A DNA stretch of 8,771 nt from an archaeon. GTDB taxonomy: Archaea > Halobacteriota > Syntropharchaeia > Alkanophagales > Methanospirareceae. The stretch covers positions 1-8,771 of the forward strand of contig JASEFB010000077.1 of NCBI GenBank assembly GCA_030019325.1, given 5' to 3'. The notes under the pieces are model-generated. The model was not told the DNA's origin. It saw only the letters and a program-made list of their open reading frames with translations, and made no database searches. The translations under genes were made by a program, and so were the position numbers. Positions 1-5,773 of the stretch are shown piece by piece. Within the stretch, counting starts at the first letter, position 1, and each line of letters opens with the position of its first letter.

Positions 1-465
1 AAGGCCTATAACATGACGGGATGGCGGATAGGCTTCGCTGTAGGTAATTCTGAGATATTAAAAGGTTTAAGGATTGTGAAAACCAATGTTGATTCCGGGA
101 CTTTCCAGACTGTCCAGGTAGCAGGAATAGCGGCATTAACCGGTCCACAGGACTGTGTAAAGAGAAACGTGGAGATTTATCGAGAAAGAAGAGATATTTT
201 AGTTGAAGGGTTGAGATCCGCGGGTATAGAGGTGAAAAAGCCAAAAGCTACGTTCTATCTCTGGGCAAAGGTTCCCCCGGTTAGAGATTTCTCCTCTTCA
301 CCCTCTATTCAGTTCTCCCTGTTCTTGTTGGAACGTGCAGGTCTGGTTGTAACACCGGGTATAGGGTTTGGAGAGCATGGGGAAGGATTTATTCGGTTCT
401 CTCTTTGTGTGAGTGTAGAAAGGCTAAAGGAAGCGTGTGAACGGATAAAAGGACTGAACTTATAG
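1..465 (+). CDS. dapL: LL-diaminopimelate aminotransferase (DapL-type), C-terminal part, cut by window edge
   Basis: The reading frame is open from base 1, so the gene starts outside the window and about 154 codons are visible. The first codon is Lys in the context K-A-Y-N-M-T-G-W-R, the PLP-lysine motif of class I/II fold-type I aminotransferases (SK-x-YNMTGWR). This Lys is probably the Schiff-base residue. Near the end, GEHGEGFIRFSL holds the conserved Arg that binds the substrate carboxylate in this fold. DapL converts tetrahydrodipicolinate plus glutamate to LL-2,6-diaminopimelate in the cytoplasm, bypassing the acyl-blocked steps of the DAP route. The specific name rests largely on the neighbour: dapF, the next enzyme, starts 19 bases after the TAG stop, which suggests one operon. 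Another class I aminotransferase such as an aspartate aminotransferase is possible, because the N-terminal specificity region is not visible. Confidence 0.8.
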   Translation, partial: KAYNMTGWRIGFAVGNSEILKGLRIVKTNVDSGTFQTVQVAGIAALTGPQDCVKRNVEIYRERRDILVEGLRSAGIEVKKPKATFYLWAKVPPVRDFSSSPSIQFSLFLLERAGLVVTPGIGFGEHGEGFIRFSLCVSVERLKEACERIKGLNL

Positions 466-484
466 AGGGGCAACAGAGTAAACG

Positions 485-1369
485 ATGACGAAAATTAAAT
501 TCACCAAGATGCACGGCTGTGGTAATGATTTCATTCTGATAGACGACCTAGAAGAGGGAATACCAGATGAAAGGAAGGGAGAAATCGCCAGATTGTTGTG
601 CCGAAGAAGATTCTCGGTAGGTGCTGACGGCGTTTTATATCTTTGTAAACCCACCTCGGGCTCCTATGATGTGAGGATGCGCATTTTCAATCCCGATGGT
701 TCAGAGGCGGAGATGTGTGGAAATGGAATACGATGCTTTGCCAAATATGTATACGAAAAAGGAGTCGTGCAAAAGAAGAGAATAAACGTAGAGACGTTAG
801 CGGGATTGATTGTCCCGGAGGTGGAAGTTGATGAAAGAGGCGTGGTAACCTCTACTCGGGTTTTTATGGGGACGCCGGTGTTTAGTAGAATAGATGAGCT
901 GTTCTATGTGAATGAGCAAGTAGGTGAGATCAAGCTGACTTTGTTAAGTCTTGGCAATCCTCACGCCATTGTTATTGCTGACTCCTTTGAGGGGCTGGAT
1001 ATCGATACTGTAGGAAAAAGCATAGAATCACATAAGGCGTTTCCTTACAGGACTAATGTTAATTTTGTGGTACAAACAGAGAAGAAAGAGAATGAGATCA
1101 GTGTGAGGACGTATGAACGTGGGGTAGGGGAAACGTTATCGTGTGGAACCGGATCCACCGCGTCCGTGCTTGCGCTGAATGCGCTTGGGTATGTAGATAG
1201 AGGTGTGCCGGTTATCGTGCATACAGAAGGCGGGGATCTGATCGTGGAGCTAAAGGAGGAAGGTGCATATCTTACAGGTCCTGCGGAAACCGTATACGAG
1301 GGTGTGGTTGAGTTAAGGATGGAAACAGAAGGTATTAAGGAAAAATTACTTCAAGCCTCCAGCACCTAA
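485..1369 (+). CDS. dapF: diaminopimelate epimerase
   Basis: This 294-residue protein has the usual DapF length. It converts LL-diaminopimelate to meso-diaminopimelate by a cofactor-independent two-cysteine mechanism, one step before decarboxylation to lysine. The N-terminal signature MHGCGNDF is at residues 9-16. The first catalytic cysteine is Cys78 in AEMCGNGIRC, and the second is Cys220 in ETLSCGTGSTA, so both halves of the pseudo-dimeric active site are intact. ERGVGET, just before Cys220, matches the substrate-binding loop. A G-rich stretch (GAGGGG, 465-470) overlaps the end of the upstream aminotransferase gene and may act as a ribosome binding site, although its spacing of about 14 bases is long. 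No promoter is evident in the 19-base gap, so it is probably co-transcribed with the upstream gene. In archaea without DAP-containing walls the role is lysine synthesis. Confidence 0.96.
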   Translation: MTKIKFTKMHGCGNDFILIDDLEEGIPDERKGEIARLLCRRRFSVGADGVLYLCKPTSGSYDVRMRIFNPDGSEAEMCGNGIRCFAKYVYEKGVVQKKRINVETLAGLIVPEVEVDERGVVTSTRVFMGTPVFSRIDELFYVNEQVGEIKLTLLSLGNPHAIVIADSFEGLDIDTVGKSIESHKAFPYRTNVNFVVQTEKKENEISVRTYERGVGETLSCGTGSTASVLALNALGYVDRGVPVIVHTEGGDLIVELKEEGAYLTGPAETVYEGVVELRMETEGIKEKLLQASST

Positions 1370-1439
1370 CTTGTAACCTTTTATTTCCTTTGTATACAAC
1401 CTTACATAGCAAAACATTGTCGAAAGCTAATCAGAGATA
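1370..1439 (+). promoter_or_regulatory. short gap after dapF: T-rich tract and possible promoter of the citG-like gene
   Basis: This 70-base gap begins with a pyrimidine/T-rich run (CCTTTTATTTCCTTT, 1377-1391) that could serve as an archaeal T-tract terminator for the dap operon. A perfect 10-base palindrome TTGTATACAA (1390-1399) follows and contains a TATA-like core about 45 bases before the next ATG. No convincing Shine-Dalgarno sequence precedes the ATG at 1440. The assignments are tentative. Confidence 0.3.
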
Positions 1440-2315
1440 ATGAATGAGGATTACGTTGCGCGAAGTGCACAATTGGCTCTGCTTCTGGAAGTATCCGCAT
1501 ATCCCAAACCCGGTAATGTGGACCGAACGCATGACTTTATAGATACACGCTATGAGCATTTTCTCGCATCTTCGGTTGCCCTGTACCCAATTTTGAGAGA
1601 AGCTGCAGCACGAGGAAGCAGCAACGGAATGGGTGTGGGTGAGTTGATAAGAAGGGGAGTGGAAGAAAGCGTCACATGGCAAAGCGGAGGAAATACCCAT
1701 TTCGGTGCACTACTATTGTTCGTTCCTTTAGCGATGGCTGCGGGAGCTTGTGAGAGCTATGACATGGAGAAGCTAAAGCGGAAAGCAACGGAGATTATGC
1801 TGAAAACCAGTATGGCTGATGCAATAGAGGTTTACACCGCCTTTCCCAGAGCAAAAGTGAAAGTGCGAAGAGATGTGCCAGAACTTGATGTGATGGATGA
1901 AGCTTCGATACATGAGATAAGAGAGAAGAAGCTCTCTTTTTATGCGATACTTACCATCTCTGCATCGTATGATTTGATCTCACGAGAGCTGGTAAGGGGA
2001 TTTGAGATAACCTTCAAGTATGCGCCGCTGATAAAGGATTTTGCCAGGGAGGCGCGAATAAATGATGCGATAACTCACGCTTATCTAAGGTTGCTTTCGG
2101 AAGAGGAGGATACCTTTATTAAAATGAAGTTCGGTCCCGAAAAGAGCAGATACGTGAAGGAGAGGGCAAAGTGGATTGTTGATAGGGGCTACCAACATAA
2201 AGAGATAGAGGAATTCGATAGGGAACTCATACGGGAAGGGCTCAATCCCGGGTCTACCGCAGATATAATAGCAGCAGCCTTATTTATCACTATTCTCGGT
2301 GGTTTGAGGGTTTGA
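1440..2315 (+). CDS. CitG-like protein (triphosphoribosyl-dephospho-CoA synthase family), function uncertain
   Basis: The 291-residue protein has the three signatures of the CitG/MdcB family (COG1767 type): PKPGNVDR at residues 22-29, GGNTHFG at 83-89, and LNPGSTADI at 268-276 near the C-terminus. In bacteria CitG joins ATP and dephospho-CoA to make the prosthetic-group precursor of citrate lyase, and MdcB does the same for malonate decarboxylase. No citrate lyase or malonate decarboxylase gene is present here, so the archaeal substrate may differ. The body is helical and hydrophobic, with no signal peptide. The start at 1440 is the first ATG after the in-frame stop at 1428-1430, and there is no clear ribosome binding site. 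The gene ends with tandem in-frame stops (TGA TAG, 2313-2318) immediately before a GC-rich repeat. Its last 36 bases overlap the 3' end of the convergent kinase gene. The family call is firm; the reaction is not. Confidence 0.85.
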   Translation: MNEDYVARSAQLALLLEVSAYPKPGNVDRTHDFIDTRYEHFLASSVALYPILREAAARGSSNGMGVGELIRRGVEESVTWQSGGNTHFGALLLFVPLAMAAGACESYDMEKLKRKATEIMLKTSMADAIEVYTAFPRAKVKVRRDVPELDVMDEASIHEIREKKLSFYAILTISASYDLISRELVRGFEITFKYAPLIKDFAREARINDAITHAYLRLLSEEEDTFIKMKFGPEKSRYVKERAKWIVDRGYQHKEIEEFDRELIREGLNPGSTADIIAAALFITILGGLRV

Positions 2316-3287
2316 TAGTGTGGGGCTCTGCCCCACGACCCCGCAAGCCCTGTAAGGGCTTAGATGAAAAGATTTAAACTCTTTAAATTCATCATTTACC
2401 TTTATTAGCTTCACACCACCCGGTTTTATCCCTTTTATACCTGCCTTATCACCAGTATCAGCATTTACCGGTGTAAATACTACTGCTTTGCCACGTTCGT
2501 AATCTACCTTTCGCAATATCCCAAGTCCCAGAGTTCTCTCACCTTCGTCGTTATCCTCGCATATACTGCCAAAAAGACCTAATAACGTGCCTCGTTCTGG
2601 AAGCCATGCTAACGGGGCTCTGCCCCGTTGACCCCGCAAGCCCTGTAAGGGCTTAAGAGAGAGCTCAAAAACGCTGTTCTGAGCCGCTCTAAAATAGCTC
2701 TTATACGCCTCTTCACGCAGTGCTCTTCGCTCTTCCCTCGTTCTACTCCTTGTTTCAGGTGAAATTCGCAACCTAATGACCTTTTTATGTAAATGCGGTA
2801 GGATATGCTTCAATTCATCCTCTTTCTCTATCGCAACGACAAGAGAAGGGTCTATCCCTTTTATCTCGAGCAGTTTGAACATCTTCGCATCTTCTCCCTC
2901 GATCCATCCGGTTGAATCCACCAGTATAAGATCCGCATCGCACTTTTTTGCTTCCTGCACAGCAGTTGCTGCCCCCGTTATGCATTCATGCATACATCTC
3001 TCAGGTGAGGTATTCCCAACGAAATAGAGGCTGTGAAGAGGCACTTCTGAAAGCTTCTGGATTTTCCTATCCAGAATACCCATTCCTATGCAGCAGGGAG
3101 GACCTATATCACTCTGGCCCACATCAGCATCCACAACTGCTACGGTTAGTCCGTGCTCATAAAATCTGTTTGCAAGAGAAGTAACGGTGTACGTCTTTCC
3201 TACATCAACACCGCCGAGCATGAACAGAGTTAACGGCTTTTTCTCTTGTCTCAGTTCATCCTGCACTGCTTCTTCAATAGCTCGCAT
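2280..3287 (-). CDS. Grc3/Clp1-like polynucleotide 5'-hydroxyl kinase, with repeat-derived segments
   Basis: This P-loop protein of 335 residues (start at ATG 3287) belongs to the Clp1/Grc3 family, which uses ATP to phosphorylate 5'-hydroxyl ends of RNA or DNA. Walker A is GGVDVGKT at residues 25-32. The family motif DADVGQSDIGPP is at 53-64, the lid-like YFVGNTSPE at 88-96, and VDSTGW at 123-128. The C-terminal third should form the accessory beta domain. Two parts look acquired. Residues 211-226 (LKPLQGLRGQRGRAPL) are encoded by repeat copy 2. The C-terminal tail from about residue 309 is encoded by repeat copy 1 and by antisense of the citG-like 3' end. A native C-terminus near VNDEFKEFKSF is likely. 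A TTG at 3296 in the same frame is a possible start, but ATG 3287 lies about 26 bases from a TATA-like AATAAAAATA, consistent with a leaderless transcript. Cleavage-factor or rRNA-processing roles are inferred only from eukaryotic relatives. Confidence 0.87.
   Translation of the reverse strand: MRAIEEAVQDELRQEKKPLTLFMLGGVDVGKTYTVTSLANRFYEHGLTVAVVDADVGQSDIGPPCCIGMGILDRKIQKLSEVPLHSLYFVGNTSPERCMHECITGAATAVQEAKKCDADLILVDSTGWIEGEDAKMFKLLEIKGIDPSLVVAIEKEDELKHILPHLHKKVIRLRISPETRSRTREERRALREEAYKSYFRAAQNSVFELSLKPLQGLRGQRGRAPLAWLPERGTLLGLFGSICEDNDEGERTLGLGILRKVDYERGKAVVFTPVNADTGDKAGIKGIKPGGVKLIKVNDEFKEFKSFHLSPYRACGVVGQSPTLSNPQTTENSDK
2320..2362. repeat. GC-rich double-hairpin repeat, copy 1
   Basis: Two adjacent perfect hairpins are present. 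The first is GTGGGGC, loop TCT, GCCCCAC (2320-2336, 7-bp stem). The second is AAGCCCT, loop GTA, AGGGCTT (2345-2361, 7-bp stem). Bases 2337-2362 are identical to 2630-2655 in copy 2. The first hairpin shares its GGGGC-TCT-GCCCC core with copy 2 but has different outer stem bases that still pair. This copy lies just beyond the citG-like stop codons and inside the 3' end of the minus-strand kinase frame. It may act as a terminator or stabiliser between convergent genes. It is much richer in GC than its flanks. Confidence 0.85.
2611..2655. repeat. GC-rich double-hairpin repeat, copy 2, inside the kinase gene
   Basis: The first hairpin is AACGGGGC, loop TCT, GCCCCGTT (2611-2629, 8-bp stem). The second is AAGCCCT, loop GTA, AGGGCTT (2638-2654), identical to copy 1. 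The 26 bases 2630-2655 match 2337-2362 exactly. The unit is 45 bases, a multiple of three, and on the minus strand it is read without a stop as part of the kinase (core K-P-L-Q-G-L-R-G-Q-R-G-R-A-P). Relative to copy 1 the outer stem bases changed from GT/AC to AAC/GTT on both arms, so pairing was kept while the sequence diverged. Confidence 0.88.
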
Positions 3288-3415
3288 GTCCTTCAATATT
3301 ACATAGCTATTTTTATTGCTGAGTAAAATATTTTTAGTGGGAAATTCTTTTACAGTTTACCAGTCTCCTTTTGTTCTATAATACATACGAGAAATCGAGG
3401 GGGTGACAAGAACGA
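3288..3415. promoter_or_regulatory. divergent promoter region between the kinase and UPF0147 genes
   Basis: This AT-rich 128-base spacer separates divergent genes. On the minus strand AATAAAAATA (about 3309-3318) is a TATA-like box roughly 26 bases before the kinase ATG at 3287, implying little or no leader. On the plus strand AAAATATTTTTA (3327-3338) could drive UPF0147 with a leader of about 55-60 bases. TATAATA (3378-3384) is a second candidate, but a start 26 bases downstream of it would remove the strong ribosome binding site. Positions are inferred from archaeal spacing rules. Confidence 0.4.
3397..3406 (+). promoter_or_regulatory. strong Shine-Dalgarno site for the UPF0147 gene
   Basis: GAGGGGGTGA closely matches the complement of the archaeal 16S rRNA 3' end (GGAGGTGA with one mismatch) and lies 9 bases before the ATG at 3416. 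It is the clearest ribosome binding site in the window and fixes this start. It also implies that the transcript has a true 5' leader. Confidence 0.75.
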
Positions 3416-3688
3416 ATGGAAGGGGCGGATAAAGAAGAAATCATGAAGAGATGCATAGAGATGCTTGATGAAATGATGGGCGATATAACGGTTCCGCGAA
3501 ACATAAGGAGATCGGCTAGCGAAGTGAAAAATAACTTGCTGAACGGGGATGAATCACTGGCCGTGAGAGTGGCAAGGGTGATTTCTGATTTGGATGAACT
3601 AACAACCAGTCTTAATATTCCTTCGCATACAAGGGCGTTGGTGTGGAGCATAGTAAGTCAGTTAGAAACGATTTCTGTTGAAGAATGA
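3416..3688 (+). CDS. UPF0147 family protein
   Basis: This small 90-residue acidic, mostly helical protein matches the archaeal UPF0147 family, whose function is not established. Recognisable parts are the EEIMKRCIEMLDEMMGDITVPRNIRR segment (residues 8 to 32), with the conserved D-x-x-V-P-x-N-I-R-R motif, then an A-V-R-V-A-R-V-I-S-D-L-D-E stretch and a C-terminal helix with TRALVWSIVSQLE. It has no signal peptide, membrane segment or cysteine pair beyond Cys13. The stop codon is one base away from the ATG of the downstream GTPase, so the two are almost certainly one transcription unit and probably translationally coupled. That pairing hints at a link with translation, but this is inference from position only. 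Confidence 0.88.
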   Translation: MEGADKEEIMKRCIEMLDEMMGDITVPRNIRRSASEVKNNLLNGDESLAVRVARVISDLDELTTSLNIPSHTRALVWSIVSQLETISVEE

Positions 3689-3689
3689 A

Positions 3690-4907
3690 ATGATAACAAT
3701 TGCGATCGCAGGGAAGCCAAACTCGGGTAAATCAACCTTTTTCAAGGCTTCCACACTCGCGGATGTTGAAATAGCCGCTTATCCATTCACTACCATCTCC
3801 CCTAACAGAGGGATCGCATACGTGAAGGTGAAATGCCCGTGTAGAGAAGAGAAGATCCTGCAGGAGATCGGACCTGAGGGGTGTGGAAATTGCATTGAGG
3901 GGTTTCGCTTCGTACCGGTGGAGCTTATCGATGTTGCGGGACTGGTCAAGGGTGCACACGAAGGGAGGGGGTTGGGAAACGAATTTTTAGATGAACTCAG
4001 GCAGGCAGAAGCGATAATACATGTCGTCGATGCATCAGGGGGAACAGATGCGGATGGTAATGTGGTGGAAATCGGGAGCCATAACCCACTGGAAGATCTC
4101 ACGTTCTTCAAAGCGGAGTTGAATATGTGGGTATATGGGATAATAAAGAGGAATTGGAGAAAATTGGAGCGGAAGGCGGAATTAGAAGGAACGAAGATAG
4201 AACGGTTGCTTTCAGAGCAATTAACCGGTGTGGGAGTAACCGAAGAACACATAAAGATGGCGATATCAGAATCTGACCTTTCAGATAAGAGTAAATTTAA
4301 GTTATGGAATGATGAGGACCTGAAAAAGTTAGCGTTGCATATTATAAACCGGAGTAAAAAAATGATTATCGCGGCGAACAAAGCAGACATAGCGCCGGAA
4401 GAGAACATACAAAAACTGAAAGCGCAGAGCGGAGCAGAAGATGGTGAGCCGGTTATTCCCTGTTCAGCCGAGGCAGAACTTGCTTTGAGAACCGCGGCAA
4501 AGAATAAAATCATAACGTATCTGCCGGGTGATTTAGATTTTGAGCCGTTACGTGAACTCACGGAGAAGCAAAGAAAGGGACTGGAAATAATAAGAAAATT
4601 GATTCAGGTGTATGGCGGCACGGGTGTCCAGGATATTATAAATCGTGTTGTATTTGACTTGTTGGATTACGTGGTTGCGTATCCAGTGGAGGATGAGCAC
4701 AAGTTCAGTGACTCTGCGGGAAGAATCTTGCCGGATGCATTTCTTTTGAAGAGAGGGGGTACCGCAAGGGACTTAGCTTTTGCCGTTCATTCTGACATCG
4801 GTAAAGGTTTTCTTTTCGCGGTTGATGCGAGAACCAAACTCCGACTGGGTGAGAAATACGCGTTGGAAAACGATGATATAATAAAGGTGGTATACTCATC
4901 GAGATAA
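3690..4907 (+). CDS. YchF/OLA1-like archaeal GTPase with C-terminal TGS domain
   Basis: This TRAFAC-class, Obg-related GTPase of 405 residues resembles the archaeal redox/translation-associated GTP-binding proteins (COG0012 type). G1 is GKPNSGKST at 8-16. The switch I region has YPFTTISPN, G3 is DVAG at 81-84, G4 is NKAD at 230-233, and G5 is SAE at 259-261. A helical insert spans roughly 140-220. The C-terminal part (VVAYPVEDEHKF onward, about 329-402) is a TGS domain with the LPDAFLLKRGGTARDLAF core, expected to contact RNA or the ribosome. Four cysteines (49, 51, 65, 68; C-x-C and C-x2-C) sit between switch I and G3 and could bind a metal. A TTG start 12 bases upstream (3678) would overlap the UPF0147 gene. 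The ATG at 3690 is preferred because the protein then begins directly at the first beta strand of the G domain. Confidence 0.92.
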   Translation: MITIAIAGKPNSGKSTFFKASTLADVEIAAYPFTTISPNRGIAYVKVKCPCREEKILQEIGPEGCGNCIEGFRFVPVELIDVAGLVKGAHEGRGLGNEFLDELRQAEAIIHVVDASGGTDADGNVVEIGSHNPLEDLTFFKAELNMWVYGIIKRNWRKLERKAELEGTKIERLLSEQLTGVGVTEEHIKMAISESDLSDKSKFKLWNDEDLKKLALHIINRSKKMIIAANKADIAPEENIQKLKAQSGAEDGEPVIPCSAEAELALRTAAKNKIITYLPGDLDFEPLRELTEKQRKGLEIIRKLIQVYGGTGVQDIINRVVFDLLDYVVAYPVEDEHKFSDSAGRILPDAFLLKRGGTARDLAFAVHSDIGKGFLFAVDARTKLRLGEKYALENDDIIKVVYSSR

Positions 4908-5057
4908 GATAGTCGGGTGGAATTCAACTCTCATTTTCGTCGTTACTTCAGTGAGGTTTATCTATTTGCGTCACTTATAAGGATTATTTGGACCGAGAGC
5001 TGACAGAGTCCTACCCCTGTGCCGAAAGGGAAACTCAAAAGGTTTGACTCTTCCTTT
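4908..5057. other. convergent intergenic region with possible structured RNA
   Basis: No coding frame of note is visible in this 150-base spacer between convergent genes. Bases 5006-5050 can fold in two mutually exclusive ways: GAGT (5006-5009) with ACTC (5033-5036) enclosing CCCT (5015-5018)/AGGG (5027-5030), or GAGTC (5006-5010) with GACTC (5046-5050). The stems are short and no known RNA family was recognised. Confidence 0.25.
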
Positions 5058-5075
5058 TCAAAGTAATTTGAAAAG
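5054..5075. terminator. inverted repeat across the stop codon of the phosphodiesterase gene
   Basis: CTTTTCAAA (5054-5062), spacer GTAA, TTTGAAAAG (5067-5075) is a perfect 9-bp stem with a 4-base loop. It spans the minus-strand TGA (5058-5060) and lies between two converging genes, so it may help end transcription or protect the 3' end. The stem is AT-rich and its role is inferred. Confidence 0.45.
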
Positions 5076-5732
5076 ACACGGATTGTCAGTAACGACGCCT
5101 GCCACACCGAGTTCACGTACTTTCTCAAAATCTTCGATCGTGTTTATAGTCCATGGATAGATTGCTATCTCGTTTCTTGATGCTTCTTCAATGTATTCTC
5201 TGTTTAGTCTGGGATATTTTTGGAAGATAATATCAGCTTTTGCATCAAGCGCTAATTTAACAGGAAAAACAGGCAAAGAAGAGATTATTACACCGGTCTT
5301 TATGGTAGGTGCGAGTTCTTTGATCTTGAGAAGCGAATGATGGAAGAAAGAGGAGATTGTAACGCTTTGCTCCATCTCTGCCTCGACTATTTCCTGCAGG
5401 ACGAGTTTTTCCATAGCCACCTCTTTCAATTCGATGACCACCTCAATTCCACGCGTCTTGGCGAGTAAAAGCACTTCAGAGAGCACCGGAATCCTCTCTC
5501 CTTTTCCTGCATCAAGTGATCTCAAGTGGTTGAGTGTTTTCTCACCGACCTTTCCAGAACCATTGGTCGTTCGCTCCAGCGTATCATCGTGAATGACCAC
5601 TATTTCATGGTCTTTACTCAACCTGACGTCAACTTCTACCGCATCAGCACCGCACTCAAAGGCTCTTTTTATGGCTCTTAGCGTGTTCTCCGGCTCCTCG
5701 AACCGAGCTCCCCGATGAGCTATTATTCTCAT
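5058..5732 (-). CDS. glycerophosphodiester phosphodiesterase (GDPD family)
   Basis: This 224-residue GDPD-fold (TIM barrel) enzyme is predicted to hydrolyse glycerophosphodiesters to glycerol phosphate and an alcohol in a metal-dependent reaction. With the start at ATG 5732 the protein opens directly at the catalytic strand, MRIIAHRGARFEEPENT: His6, Arg7 and Glu15 match the HRG and PENT motifs. Glu33 and Asp35 (AVEVDVRLSKD) are metal ligands, His48 (VVIHDDTLERTTNGSG) is the second catalytic His, and IELK (100-103) supplies the next metal-ligand Glu. The C-terminus has YPWTIN and VVTDNP. The frame stays open upstream to 5858, but that would add a hydrophobic stretch antisense to the PAC2 gene, and nothing conserved is lost by starting at 5732. 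An intermediate ATG at 5759 is possible. AAAGGG lies just upstream as a close-spaced ribosome site. There is no signal peptide with the short start, so it is probably cytoplasmic. Archaeal lipid turnover is a plausible role, not shown here. Confidence 0.92.
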   Translation of the reverse strand: MRIIAHRGARFEEPENTLRAIKRAFECGADAVEVDVRLSKDHEIVVIHDDTLERTTNGSGKVGEKTLNHLRSLDAGKGERIPVLSEVLLLAKTRGIEVVIELKEVAMEKLVLQEIVEAEMEQSVTISSFFHHSLLKIKELAPTIKTGVIISSLPVFPVKLALDAKADIIFQKYPRLNREYIEEASRNEIAIYPWTINTIEDFEKVRELGVAGVVTDNPCLFKLL

Positions 5733-5773
5733 CAACCCTTTCTTTTTAATAAGAAACATCTTCTTCTTAAAAC
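5733..5773. promoter_or_regulatory. 41-base divergent promoter between the phosphodiesterase and PAC2 genes
   Basis: On the plus strand TTTTTAATAA (5743-5752) is centred about 27 bases before the PAC2 ATG at 5774, which fits a leaderless archaeal transcript. There is no Shine-Dalgarno sequence before that ATG. On the minus strand GTTTTAAGAAG (about 5763-5773) could serve as the TATA element for the phosphodiesterase, giving a leader of about 10 bases with AAAGGG. The two core promoters would lie face to face and could interfere with each other. Confidence 0.45.

Noticed and set aside
3779..4561. Long minus-strand open frame (260 codons) opposite the GTPase gene
   Set aside because: It is the antisense shadow of a well-supported gene, is Ser/Phe-rich as such shadows are, and shows no family motif.
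5041..5058. GGTTTGACTC resembling a tRNA T-arm
   Set aside because: There is no matching acceptor stem, D-arm or anticodon arm upstream, and the T-stem does not pair properly.
4938..5097. Ten-base inverted repeat CGTCGTTACT (4938-4947) and AGTAACGACG (5088-5097)
   Set aside because: Matches of this length are expected tens of times by chance in 8.8 kb. One arm lies within coding sequence and no other structure links them.
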